33,849 nt of DNA from JBIOWF01 sp044868295 (GTDB lineage Bacteria; Actinomycetota; Actinomycetes; Streptosporangiales; Streptosporangiaceae). The stretch covers positions 1-33,849 of the forward strand of contig JBIOWF010000203.1 in assembly GCA_044868295.1 (NCBI GenBank), given 5' to 3'. The position numbers and the translations under genes were made by a program. A model generated the notes under the pieces. It worked only from the letters and a program-made list of their open reading frames with translations, was not told the DNA's origin and did not search any database. Below are positions 1 through 7,356 of this stretch, in pieces (position 1 is the first letter of the stretch; the number at the start of each line of letters is the position of its first letter).

Positions 1-138
1 TCGGTCATGCCGTACGTGACGAACGGCAACATCTACGCCCCGGTCATGATGGTCGCCGAGAAGGCCGCCGACCTGATCCTCGGCAACACCCCACTCCCGG
101 CCGAGCACATCGAGTTCTACCGCCATCAGAAGAGCTGA
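1..138 (+). CDS. betA: Choline dehydrogenase (GMC oxidoreductase), C-terminal end only
   Basis: The window opens inside this gene; 45 codons remain before the TGA at 136-138. The visible peptide carries VTNGNIYAPVMMVAEKAAD and ends EHIEFYRHQKS. This matches the C-terminus of choline dehydrogenase (BetA) in the glucose-methanol-choline FAD oxidoreductase family, where the N-G-N segment lies near the flavin and the conserved 'ILGNTPLP' tail follows. BetA oxidises choline to betaine aldehyde, the substrate of the aldehyde dehydrogenase encoded further on. The catalytic His/Asn pair and the FAD-binding N-terminus lie outside the window or are not resolvable. A long hairpin follows the stop. Family assignment is good; choline specificity rests on the bet/sox neighbourhood. 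Confidence 0.85.
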   Translation, partial: SVMPYVTNGNIYAPVMMVAEKAADLILGNTPLPAEHIEFYRHQKS

Positions 139-140
139 AA

Positions 141-184
141 CGTACGGCGTGCGTCCCCTCTGCAGAGGAGGCGCACGCCGTACG
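141..184. terminator. Bidirectional hairpin terminator between betA and purU
   Basis: A perfect 13-bp inverted repeat (141-153 with 172-184, arm CGTACGGCGTGCG) encloses a second palindrome, CCTCTGCAGAGG (157-168). It sits three bases after the betA stop and nine bases beyond the purU stop on the opposite strand. No clear T tract flanks it, which is common in high-GC actinobacteria. Placement between convergent genes supports a shared terminator. Confidence 0.8.
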
Positions 185-192
185 GAGACTGA

Positions 193-1149
193 TCAGCGGA
201 AGATGACGGTGCGGTTGCCGTTGAGCAGGACTCGGCGCTCGGTGTGCCACTTGACGGCCCGGGCGAGCACCTGCGCCTCGACGTCGCGGCCGATGGCGGC
301 CAGGTCGCCCGGGTTCAGCGAGTGGTCGGCGCGGGCCACGTCCTGTTCGATGATCGGCCCCTCGTCGAGGTCCGCGGTGACGTAGTGCGCGGTCGCGCCG
401 ATGAGCTTGACTCCGCGCTCGTGGGCCTGGTGGTACGGCCGGGCGCCCTTGAAACCGGGCAGGAAGGAGTGGTGGATGTTGATGGTCCGCCCCTCAAGCC
501 GCTTGCACATGTCGTCAGAGAGGACCTGCATGTAGCGGGCGAGCACGACCAGGTCCACCTGGAGCTCGTCGATGAGGTCGAGGACGCGGGCCTCGGCCGC
601 GGGCTTGGTGTCCCACGTGACGGGGACGTGGTGGAACGGGATGCCGTAGGACTCCGCCAGCGACTCGAAGTCTCGGTGGTTGGAGACGATCCCGGGGATG
701 TCGATGTTCAGCGCTCCCGAGCGCCACCGGAACAGCAGGTCGTTCAGGCAGTGGCCGAACTTGGAGACCATGATGAGCGTCCGCATCGGGGACGAGGCGC
801 TTTCCAGCTGCCAGGTCATCTGGAAGGACCGTGCCACCGGTTCGAACGCCTGGCGTAGCTCGTCGAGCCCGTCCCGCGCCACACCGTCGCCGCCATCGCC
901 GCCGCCCCCGGGGACGTCCTCACCGCCAAAAGCGCCGTCACCACTGACGACGCCCTCGCCGACGGAGACTTCCTCGCCCGTCGGGACGTCGAAGTGGACG
1001 CGCATGTAGAAGCGGTCCTGTGACCTGTCGTCGAACTGGTGGCTCTGCAGGATGTTGCCCGCCTGTCCAACGAGAAAGCTGCTGACCGCGTGGACGAGTC
1101 CGGGCTTGTCCTGGCAGGACAGGGTGAGGATGAACTCGCGGTGGGACAT
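193..1149 (-). CDS. purU: Formyltetrahydrofolate deformylase
   Basis: PurU hydrolyses 10-formyl-THF to formate and THF in the cytoplasm. The 318-residue product has an N-terminal ACT domain (about residues 5-75, beginning REFILTLSCQDKPGLVHAVS) and a C-terminal formyltransferase domain with the signature NIHHSFLPGFKGARPYHQAH and the active-site region HYVTADLDEGPIIEQDV. PurU proteins are usually about 280-290 residues; the excess is a glycine/acidic stretch at roughly residues 57-93, between the ACT domain and the conserved LRQAFEPVA. The start ATG (1149-1147) has GGAG six bases upstream. PurU commonly accompanies sarcosine oxidase genes because demethylation charges THF with one-carbon units that must be removed. 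It is divergent from betB and shares a promoter/operator pattern with it. Confidence 0.93.
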   Translation of the reverse strand: MSHREFILTLSCQDKPGLVHAVSSFLVGQAGNILQSHQFDDRSQDRFYMRVHFDVPTGEEVSVGEGVVSGDGAFGGEDVPGGGGDGGDGVARDGLDELRQAFEPVARSFQMTWQLESASSPMRTLIMVSKFGHCLNDLLFRWRSGALNIDIPGIVSNHRDFESLAESYGIPFHHVPVTWDTKPAAEARVLDLIDELQVDLVVLARYMQVLSDDMCKRLEGRTINIHHSFLPGFKGARPYHQAHERGVKLIGATAHYVTADLDEGPIIEQDVARADHSLNPGDLAAIGRDVEAQVLARAVKWHTERRVLLNGNRTVIFR

Positions 1150-1169
1150 GGCAGCTCCAGCGAGTGCGA

Positions 1170-1234
1170 TTGCGCATTACGCAACAGAGTGACTGATGCG
1201 CAACAGAATGCCCCGAACGTTGCCGACTGGTCAA
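1170..1234 (-). promoter_or_regulatory. purU promoter with TTGCG-N5-CGCAA operator
   Basis: Read on the minus strand: -35 TTGACC (1234-1229), an 18-base spacer, -10 CATTCT (1210-1205), then immediately G and TTGCGCAT. Twenty-one bases before the purU start is a perfect-arm palindrome TTGCG-CATTA-CGCAA (1170-1184). The 12-mer CGCAACAGAGTG (1180-1191) recurs with one change at 1199-1210 and as its exact reverse complement at 7302-7313, before the dimethylglycine oxidase gene. The positions are read directly; the function as promoter and repressor site is inferred. Confidence 0.55.
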
Positions 1235-1347
1235 GACGTTCCGACTCCCCCGCGGAACGCCTCCCAGACGCCATCGCGCAGGTGGCGGCGGCCCCGATGA
1301 AGATTTCCGCACGCCTGGGCCACCATGAGAGTGAAAGCGGCAGGGCC

Positions 1348-1411
1348 TTGACGGGGTGAATGTTAGGGCCGATTCTGTTTCTCGTTAAGCATCCCAATGC
1401 GTCATACGCAA
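1348..1411 (+). promoter_or_regulatory. betB promoter and operator-like palindrome
   Basis: Candidate -35 TTGACG (1348-1353), 17-base spacer and -10 GATTCT (1371-1376), followed by GTT as in the two related promoters. A palindrome ATGCG-TCATA-CGCAA (1397-1411) lies just downstream of the expected transcription start and 34 bases before the GTG start codon, a position where a bound protein would block elongation or initiation. It resembles the sites at 1170-1184 and 7309-7323. Confidence 0.5.
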
Positions 1412-1445
1412 CCGACCATGTGGTAACCGGAAGGATGTTCCGTTC

Positions 1446-2903
1446 GTGGCAGATCTCTATCTTGGTGGACGTTGGAGGGATCCCGTCGCGGGCGGACGCC
1501 GGGAGATACGCTCCCCCGCCGACGGGAGCCTCGTGGCGACGGTGGGCGAGGCCACCCGGGCGGACACCGAGATCGCGATCTCCGAAGCCCGCGCGGCCTT
1601 CGACCACGGCCCGTGGCCGACGACCTCGGAGCGCGAGCGCGGCGCGCTGCTCCTTCGTGTGGCGGATCTACTCGAACGGAACAAGAAGGACTTCGCCCGA
1701 GCCGAGTCCCTCGACACCGGAAAGCGGCTGGTCGAGAGCGAGTACGACATCGACGACGTCGTCGCCTGCTTCCGCTACTTCGGCGGCATCGCCGGGACCG
1801 ACGCCGGGCGCGTCGTCGACACGGGCCGGGACGACGCCATCAGCCGCGTGGTCCACGAGCCGGTCGGCGTGTGCGGCCTGATCACGCCGTGGAACTACCC
1901 GCTGCTGCAGACTTCGTGGAAGGTGGCGCCGGCGCTGGTCGCGGGGAACACCTTCGTGCTCAAGCCCAGCGAGCTCACGCCGTCCACCGCGATCATGCTC
2001 ATGCGCCTGCTGGAAGAGGCCGGGCTGCCCCCGGGCGTGGCCAACCTCGTCCTCGGCGCGGGCGCCGAGGCGGGCGCACCACTGGCCGAGCATCCGGACG
2101 TGGACATGATCTCGTTCACCGGCGGTCTGGCCACCGGCCGGCTCATCATGGCGTCGGCGGCGCGCACGGTGAAGAAGGTCGCGCTGGAGCTCGGCGGCAA
2201 GAACCCCAACATCGTCTTCGCCGACGCCGACTTCGAGACCGCCGTCGACTTCGCGCTCACCGCCGTCTTCCTGCACTCCGGCCAGGTCTGCTCGGCCGGC
2301 GCCCGCCTGCTGGTGGAGGAGCCCCTGCACGACGCCTTCGTCGACGAGGTCGTATGGCGGGCCGAGCGGATCAGGCTCGGCGGCCCTTTCGACATCGAGA
2401 CGGAGACCGGCCCGCTCATCTCTGCCGGCCACCTGGCCAAGGTGGAGGCCTACGTCGCGGCCGGGATCGCCGAAGGCGCGGTGCTGCGCTGTGGCGGGCG
2501 GCGGCTCCCCGGTGAGGGCAACTTCTACCTGCCCACCGTGCTCGACGAGTGCCACCGCGACATGACGGTGGTGCGCGAGGAGTCCTTCGGTCCCGTCCTC
2601 ACCGTCGAGCGCTTCAACGGCGAAGAGGAGGCCGTCCGCCTCGGCAACGACACCGACTACGGGCTGGCCGGAGCGGTGTGGACCGAGGACGCGGGTAAGG
2701 CTCAGCGTGTCGCCAAGGCCCTTCGGCACGGCACGGTCTGGATCAACGACTACCACCCGTACGTCCCACAGGCGGAATGGGGCGGCTTCAAGCAGTCCGG
2801 TATCGGTCGGGAGCTGGGCCCGTCGGGCCTGAGCGAATACCGGGAGATCAAACACATCTGGCAGAACATCCACCCTCACCCGCAACGCTGGTTCCGCGGG
2901 TAG
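1446..2903 (+). CDS. betB: Betaine aldehyde dehydrogenase (ALDH superfamily)
   Basis: This 485-residue NAD(P)-dependent aldehyde dehydrogenase would oxidise betaine aldehyde to glycine betaine. It has the Rossmann-side motif ITPWNYPLLQTSWKVAPAL, the general base in LELGGKNPNIVF (Glu248), the catalytic nucleophile in SGQVCSAGAR (Cys282), and the C-terminal PFGG-equivalent WGGFKQSGIGRELG. Length is normal for the family. The start is GTG at 1446, chosen because a GGAAGGA Shine-Dalgarno lies about 11 bases upstream; the nearby ATG at 1435 is out of frame. It is followed 33 bases later by the betaine-type ABC transporter. Betaine aldehyde as substrate is inferred from the neighbours betA, the transporter and the sox genes; related ALDHs acting on other amino-aldehydes look similar. 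Confidence 0.88.
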   Translation: MADLYLGGRWRDPVAGGRREIRSPADGSLVATVGEATRADTEIAISEARAAFDHGPWPTTSERERGALLLRVADLLERNKKDFARAESLDTGKRLVESEYDIDDVVACFRYFGGIAGTDAGRVVDTGRDDAISRVVHEPVGVCGLITPWNYPLLQTSWKVAPALVAGNTFVLKPSELTPSTAIMLMRLLEEAGLPPGVANLVLGAGAEAGAPLAEHPDVDMISFTGGLATGRLIMASAARTVKKVALELGGKNPNIVFADADFETAVDFALTAVFLHSGQVCSAGARLLVEEPLHDAFVDEVVWRAERIRLGGPFDIETETGPLISAGHLAKVEAYVAAGIAEGAVLRCGGRRLPGEGNFYLPTVLDECHRDMTVVREESFGPVLTVERFNGEEEAVRLGNDTDYGLAGAVWTEDAGKAQRVAKALRHGTVWINDYHPYVPQAEWGGFKQSGIGRELGPSGLSEYREIKHIWQNIHPHPQRWFRG

Positions 2904-2936
2904 CGCACTCCCACCCAAGACGACCCTGAGGTGGTC

Positions 2937-4007
2937 ATGACCATGACATCACCGACCAAGCAGGCACACCCGAACGTCGCCGCACCGGACGAGGACCGCG
3001 CCGTCCTCGACGTGCGCGGTCTGTGGAAGGTCTTCGGCACGAACGCCGACAAGGTCGTGGGCACCCCTCTGGAGGGACTGTCGCGCGGCGAGCTCAAGGC
3101 GAAGACGGGATGTGTCGCCGCGATCCGTGACGTCTCCTTCGGTGTCAGGCCCAGTGAGGTCTTCGTGGTCATGGGCCTGTCCGGCTCGGGCAAGTCCACC
3201 CTGGTCCGCTGTCTCACCCGGCTGATCGAGCCGACGGCGGGACAGGTGCTGCTGGACGGTGAGGACATCCGCAAGGCCGGCGACCAGCAGCTGCGGGAGA
3301 TCCGGCGGCGCCGGTTCGCGATGGTCTTCCAGCACTTCGGCCTGCTGCCGCACCGGCGGGTGGTCGACAACGTCGCGTACGGCCTGGAGATCCGCGGGGT
3401 GAAGAAGGAGCTCCGCTACCAGCGGGCCCAGGAGATGATCGAGCTCGTCGGGCTGTCCGGGTGTGAGAACTCCTATCCCGACCAGCTCTCCGGCGGCATG
3501 CAGCAGCGGGTCGGCCTGGCCCGCGCGCTGGCGGTCGACCCCGAGGTACTGTTCTTCGACGAGCCGTTCTCGGCTCTCGACCCGCTGATCCGCAGGGACA
3601 TGCAGAACGAGGTCATCCGCCTGCACCACGAGGTGGGCAAGACCATGATCTTCATCACACATGACCTGAGCGAGGCGCTCAAGCTCGGTGACCGCATTCT
3701 GATCATGCGTGACGGCGAGCTGGTCCAGCTCGGGACGCCGGACGAGGTCGTGGGGGCCCCGGCCGACGACTACGTGCGCGACTTCGTCAGTGAGGTGCCC
3801 CGGTCGCACGTCCTCACCCTCCGGTGGATCATGCGTCCGCCCACCCGGGACGACGACCTGACCGGCCCGGAGCTCGGCCCCGACGTCGTCATCCGCGACG
3901 CCGTACAGACGGTGTTGCACGCCGACCGGCCGGTGCGGGTGGTCGCGGACGGCGAGCTGCTCGGCGTCGTGGGCAGCGTGGAGATGCTTGAGGTGATCGG
4001 GGGATGA
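2937..4007 (+). CDS. proV: Glycine betaine/proline ABC transporter ATP-binding protein
   Basis: This ATPase energises osmoprotectant import. It contains Walker A GLSGSGKST (about residues 80-88), the ABC signature LSGGMQQR (184-191), Walker B VLFFDEP (about 204-210) and the switch histidine in FITHDLSEA. The C-terminal 60 residues end RPVRVVADGELLGVVGS and resemble a single CBS-type module, as in ProV/OpuAA, where such modules sense ionic strength or nucleotides; usual relatives have two. I chose ATG 2937 because GAGG (2928-2931) lies five bases upstream; the in-frame GTG at 2931 overlaps that site. The stop overlaps the permease start as ATGA, so translation is probably coupled. Betaine as ligand follows from the betB and sox context. 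Confidence 0.93.
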   Translation: MTMTSPTKQAHPNVAAPDEDRAVLDVRGLWKVFGTNADKVVGTPLEGLSRGELKAKTGCVAAIRDVSFGVRPSEVFVVMGLSGSGKSTLVRCLTRLIEPTAGQVLLDGEDIRKAGDQQLREIRRRRFAMVFQHFGLLPHRRVVDNVAYGLEIRGVKKELRYQRAQEMIELVGLSGCENSYPDQLSGGMQQRVGLARALAVDPEVLFFDEPFSALDPLIRRDMQNEVIRLHHEVGKTMIFITHDLSEALKLGDRILIMRDGELVQLGTPDEVVGAPADDYVRDFVSEVPRSHVLTLRWIMRPPTRDDDLTGPELGPDVVIRDAVQTVLHADRPVRVVADGELLGVVGSVEMLEVIGG

Positions 4008-6004
4008 CCTCGACCACGGCGACCCCCGCGACCACCGGGGCGGTGCACCGGCCCCTCTGGTCGCGCCCGTATCTGATCGGAGCCATCCTGGCCGCCTGGG
4101 TGCTGCTGTCGATCGTCTTCCACGGACAGGCGAACCTCCCTCTCGGGGGCGCCGAGTTGACGCCGCTGCACGAGCGCGTCAACGAGGCCTCCGAGGTGAT
4201 CGACAACAGCCGGAACGACAACCCGCTGTTCCTCTACTTCATCAACTACATCCGCCTGTTCCTCGACGAGTTCGTGACGTTCGTGCAGGCGTTGATCAGC
4301 CAGCCGTCCTTCGGGCGGCCGGTGCCGGTGATCGGCTGGCTCGGCGTGGTCGGCATCGCCACCGCGATCGCGTGGCTGTACGGCAACGGCAAGGTCGCGC
4401 TGCTGACGGCGGCGGGCTTCGTCTCCTTCGGCGTGCTGGGCCTGTGGGAGGAGAGCATGGACACGCTCGCCCTCACCCTGACCGCCGTCCTGCTCTCCCT
4501 GGCGGCCGGCATCCCGCTCGGGATCTGGGCGGGGCTGAACGACCGGTTCAACCGCTTCGTGAGCCCGGTGCTCGACTTCATGCAGACGATGCCGACATTC
4601 GTCTATCTGGCGCCGCTCACCCTGTTCTTCCTCATCGGCCCGGCGAGCGCCACCGTCGCGACCATGATCTACGCGGTGCCGCCGGCCATCCGGATCACCT
4701 CTCACGCGATCAGAGAGGTGTCTCCGTCGATCGTCGAGGCCGGCACCTCGCTGGGCTCCACGCGGTGGCAGATCCTGAGCAAGGTACGGCTCCCGCTGGC
4801 CAAGCAGACCATCGTCGTGGGCGTCAACCAGACGATCATGGCCGCGCTGTCCATGGCCACGATCGCCGCGCTGATCGACGCGCCGGGGCTGGGCAAGACC
4901 GTGCTCAAGGCGCTGGAGACGCTCGACGTGGGCGCCGCGTTCAACGCGGGCCTGGCAATCGTGATCATGGCGATCGTGCTGGACCGGGTGACCTCGGCCG
5001 CGAGCCGCAGGGTCGAGGTGAGCCGCCGGGCGGGCCGGGAGCGCACGCCGCTGCACCGCCGGATCGAGGTCGGCGCCGTCGTCGTGGTCGCCGGGGTGCT
5101 CGCCTACCTCTCGTACACGTACGTGTGGGCCGCGGAGTTCCCCAGCGAGGTGAGCCTGGGGTCGTACGTGCGCCGGGGCGCGAGCGCGGCGAGCCAGTGG
5201 GCGCAGGACAGCCTGTTCGCGTTCACCAACGGCCTGAAGAACCTCATCACGTACGCCCTGCTGAACCCCTTCGAGGCGCTCCTGGCCGGCTCGCCGTGGT
5301 GGCTGATCGGCGTCGTGGTCGTCGCGCTGGCGGCCGTGCTGGCGAACCTTCGGGTGGCGCTGCTCTGCGCCGTGTGCGTCGGCCTGCTCCTGGCGCTCGG
5401 GCTCTGGCAGGACAGCATGGTCACGCTGGCGTCGACGCTGGTCGGCACGGTCCTCGTGATGGTCCTCGGCGTGGCGTTCGGCGTGTGGATGGGCCGCAGT
5501 GACCGCGCCGACCAGATGCTGCGGCCGTTGCTGGACGCGGGCCAGACCATGCCCGCCTTCGTCTACCTGGTGCCCATCCTCGGCCTGTTCGGCGCCACCA
5601 GGTTCACCGCGATCATCGCGGCGGTCGTGTACGCCGCGCCCGTGGCCATCAAGCTCATCTCCGACGGCATCCGCGGGGTGTCGGCGGGCGCCGTCGAGGC
5701 GGCGACCGGCGCGGGCTCCAGCACCTGGCAGCTGATCTCGAAGGTCCAGCTGCCGATGGCCCGCAGCGCCGTGACCCTGGCCGCCAGCCAGGGGCTCTGC
5801 TACGTGCTCGCCATGGTCGTCGTGGGCGGCCTGGTCGGTGCGGGCGCGCTCGGATATGACGTGGTGGCCGGATTCTCCCAGTTGCAACTGCGCGGGAAGG
5901 GCCTGGCCGCCGGTGTGGCGATCGTCGTCCTCGGCATCATGCTGCAACGGATCACCATGGCGGCGACGCGCCGGGCCGAAGCGTCAGCGCACAGCGGGCA
6001 CTGA
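4004..6004 (+). CDS. proW: Fused double permease of the glycine betaine ABC transporter
   Basis: A 666-residue polytopic membrane protein made of two ProW-like permease modules in one chain. Module 1 (about residues 145-345) carries WEESMDTLALTLTAV, QTMPTFVYLAPL and the coupling loop EAGTSLGSTRWQILSKVRLP. Module 2 (about 465-660) repeats the same order with WQDSMVTLASTLVGT, QTMPAFVYLVPI and EAATGAGSSTWQLISKVQLP. Each coupling loop would dock one ATPase subunit, so one polypeptide could replace the usual permease dimer. An N-terminal segment and a linker with extra hydrophobic helices precede each module. Classical ProW/OpuAB has one module and works as a homodimer. ATG 4004 overlaps the preceding stop by four bases. 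Confidence 0.92.
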   Translation: MTSTTATPATTGAVHRPLWSRPYLIGAILAAWVLLSIVFHGQANLPLGGAELTPLHERVNEASEVIDNSRNDNPLFLYFINYIRLFLDEFVTFVQALISQPSFGRPVPVIGWLGVVGIATAIAWLYGNGKVALLTAAGFVSFGVLGLWEESMDTLALTLTAVLLSLAAGIPLGIWAGLNDRFNRFVSPVLDFMQTMPTFVYLAPLTLFFLIGPASATVATMIYAVPPAIRITSHAIREVSPSIVEAGTSLGSTRWQILSKVRLPLAKQTIVVGVNQTIMAALSMATIAALIDAPGLGKTVLKALETLDVGAAFNAGLAIVIMAIVLDRVTSAASRRVEVSRRAGRERTPLHRRIEVGAVVVVAGVLAYLSYTYVWAAEFPSEVSLGSYVRRGASAASQWAQDSLFAFTNGLKNLITYALLNPFEALLAGSPWWLIGVVVVALAAVLANLRVALLCAVCVGLLLALGLWQDSMVTLASTLVGTVLVMVLGVAFGVWMGRSDRADQMLRPLLDAGQTMPAFVYLVPILGLFGATRFTAIIAAVVYAAPVAIKLISDGIRGVSAGAVEAATGAGSSTWQLISKVQLPMARSAVTLAASQGLCYVLAMVVVGGLVGAGALGYDVVAGFSQLQLRGKGLAAGVAIVVLGIMLQRITMAATRRAEASAHSGH

Positions 6005-6038
6005 GACAAGCACCGAGACGAGCACCCGAGACGAGCAC
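6001..6038 (+). repeat. 13-bp tandem repeat between permease and binding-protein genes
   Basis: CCGAGACGAGCAC occurs twice head to tail (6013-6025, 6026-6038) and is preceded by a diverged third copy reading TGAGACAAGCAC. It begins at the permease stop codon, and further CACTGA/GCTGA fragments follow to about 6075. It fills much of the 150-base gap before the binding-protein gene. No function is evident; it may mark slippage or an mRNA processing region. Confidence 0.6.
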
Positions 6039-6154
6039 TGAATCGGGCGCTGAGGGGGGTCACTGAAGCGGGGCCAAGGGGGGCCGAGCGGAACCTACGT
6101 ACCCGAAAGAAACACACAAACGGCCGCCCCGGTGGCTTGGACTAGGAGGACCTG

Positions 6155-7144
6155 ATGAGAATCGCAAGCATAGGACGGTTGCGGACGGTCGCGCTTGTGG
6201 CCACCGCCGGACTACTGGCATCCGCGTGCGGCGGCGCGAAGGTGGGCGACAGCGCGTCCACCTCTGGACAGGCGGACGGCGCGGCGAAGAAGGCCTGTGG
6301 CGCCGTCAACATCGCCATCAACCCGTGGGTCGGTTATGAGGCCAACGCCGCGGTGATCGCCTACGTGGCGGAGAAGAACCTCGGCTGCACGGTCACCAAG
6401 AAGGACCTCAAGGAGGAGGTGGCCTGGCAGGGCTTCGCGACAGGCGAGGTGGACGCGGTCGTCGAGAACTGGGGCCACGCCGACCTGAAGAAGAAGTACA
6501 TCGAGGATCAGAAGGTCGCCGTGGAGGCGGGCCCGACCGGGAACAAGGGCGTCATCGGCTGGTACGTGCCGCCGTGGATGGTCGAGAAGTACCCCGACAT
6601 CACCGACTACAAGAACCTCAACAAGTACGCCGACCTGTTCAAGACGTCGGAGTCGGGCGGAAAGGGCCAGCTGCTGGACGGCGACCCGTCCTTCGTCACC
6701 AACGACGCCGCGCTGGTCAAGAACCTGAACCTGAACTACAAGGTGGTGTACGCCGGCAGCGAGGCGGCGCTGATCACCGGGTTCCGGCAGGCGGAGGCCC
6801 AGAAGAAGCCGATGATCGCGTACTTCTACGAGCCGCAGTGGTTCCTGTCCGAGGTCAAGCTCGCCCACGTCAACCTGCCGCCGTGGACCGAAGGGTGCGA
6901 CGCGGACGCGGCGAAGGTGGCCTGCGACTATCCGCCGTACGTGCTCGACAAGATCGTGAGCAAGAAGTTCGCCGACTCGGGCAGCCCCGCCTACACGCTG
7001 GTCAAGAACTTCACGTGGACCAACGACGACCAGAACCTGGTCGCCAAGTACATCTCCGAGGACAAGATGACGCCGGAAGAGGCGGCGGAGAAGTGGGTCA
7101 AGGACAACCCCGACAAGGTGAAGGCCTGGCTGCCGACCGCCTGA
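6155..7144 (+). CDS. proX: Glycine betaine ABC transporter substrate-binding lipoprotein
   Basis: This 329-residue OpuAC/ProX-type receptor captures betaine outside the membrane. Residues 1-25 form a lipoprotein signal peptide: positively charged MRIASIGRLR, a hydrophobic core and a lipobox ending ASAC with Cys25 as the lipidation site. The mature domain has Trp-containing segments typical of the aromatic betaine cage: INPWVGYEANA, VENWGHADLKK, GWYVPPWMVEKYP and YEPQWFLSE. The AGGAGG Shine-Dalgarno seven bases before ATG 6155 is near perfect, allowing high expression relative to the upstream ATPase and permease, as binding proteins need. Exact ligand (glycine betaine, proline betaine or choline) cannot be read from sequence alone. 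Confidence 0.92.
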   Translation: MRIASIGRLRTVALVATAGLLASACGGAKVGDSASTSGQADGAAKKACGAVNIAINPWVGYEANAAVIAYVAEKNLGCTVTKKDLKEEVAWQGFATGEVDAVVENWGHADLKKKYIEDQKVAVEAGPTGNKGVIGWYVPPWMVEKYPDITDYKNLNKYADLFKTSESGGKGQLLDGDPSFVTNDAALVKNLNLNYKVVYAGSEAALITGFRQAEAQKKPMIAYFYEPQWFLSEVKLAHVNLPPWTEGCDADAAKVACDYPPYVLDKIVSKKFADSGSPAYTLVKNFTWTNDDQNLVAKYISEDKMTPEEAAEKWVKDNPDKVKAWLPTA

Positions 7145-7203
7145 GCATCACCGCCTGCGGGTGATCACGCTTGGTCACAACCGGGCGTTCCAGAACGACA
7201 GCG

Positions 7204-7243
7204 ACCCCCTTCGTGCGCCATTGAGCGATAACGGAGGGGGTTT
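7204..7243 (+). terminator. Rho-independent-like terminator after the transporter operon
   Basis: ACCCCCTTCG (7204-7213) pairs with CGGAGGGGGT (7232-7241) with one G-T wobble, giving a 10-bp stem with an 18-base loop and a short TTT run (7241-7243). A smaller imperfect hairpin (7147-7165, ATCACC/GGTGAT) lies directly after the proX stop. The structures separate the betB-transporter unit from the dimethylglycine oxidase promoter. Confidence 0.6.
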
Positions 7244-7278
7244 GCTGTGGGTACGGATATTTGAGGCGTTTTGGGTTA

Positions 7279-7342
7279 TTGACAGCATGCTCGCGGCGAG
7301 ACACTCTGTTGCGAGAGGCGCATAATGTTTCGGATTGCGCAA
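7279..7342 (+). promoter_or_regulatory. Dimethylglycine/sarcosine oxidase operon promoter and operator
   Basis: -35 TTGACA (7279-7284), 17-base spacer, -10 CACTCT (7302-7307), then G and the palindrome TTGCG-AGAGG-CGCAT (7309-7323) at the expected transcription start. A second short palindrome TTGCGCAA lies at 7335-7342. The 12-mer at 7302-7313 is the exact reverse complement of 1180-1191 upstream of purU. The arrangement matches the purU and betB promoters and implies a common regulator; none is encoded nearby. Confidence 0.6.
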
Positions 7343-7356
7343 CGACGGAGGTACGA

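Noticed and set aside
3770..5947. 725-codon open frame on the minus strand opposite the permease
   Set aside because: It is rich in Arg/His/Asp/Gln with no domain and is the usual mirror frame of a high-GC membrane gene; the plus-strand permease is unmistakable.
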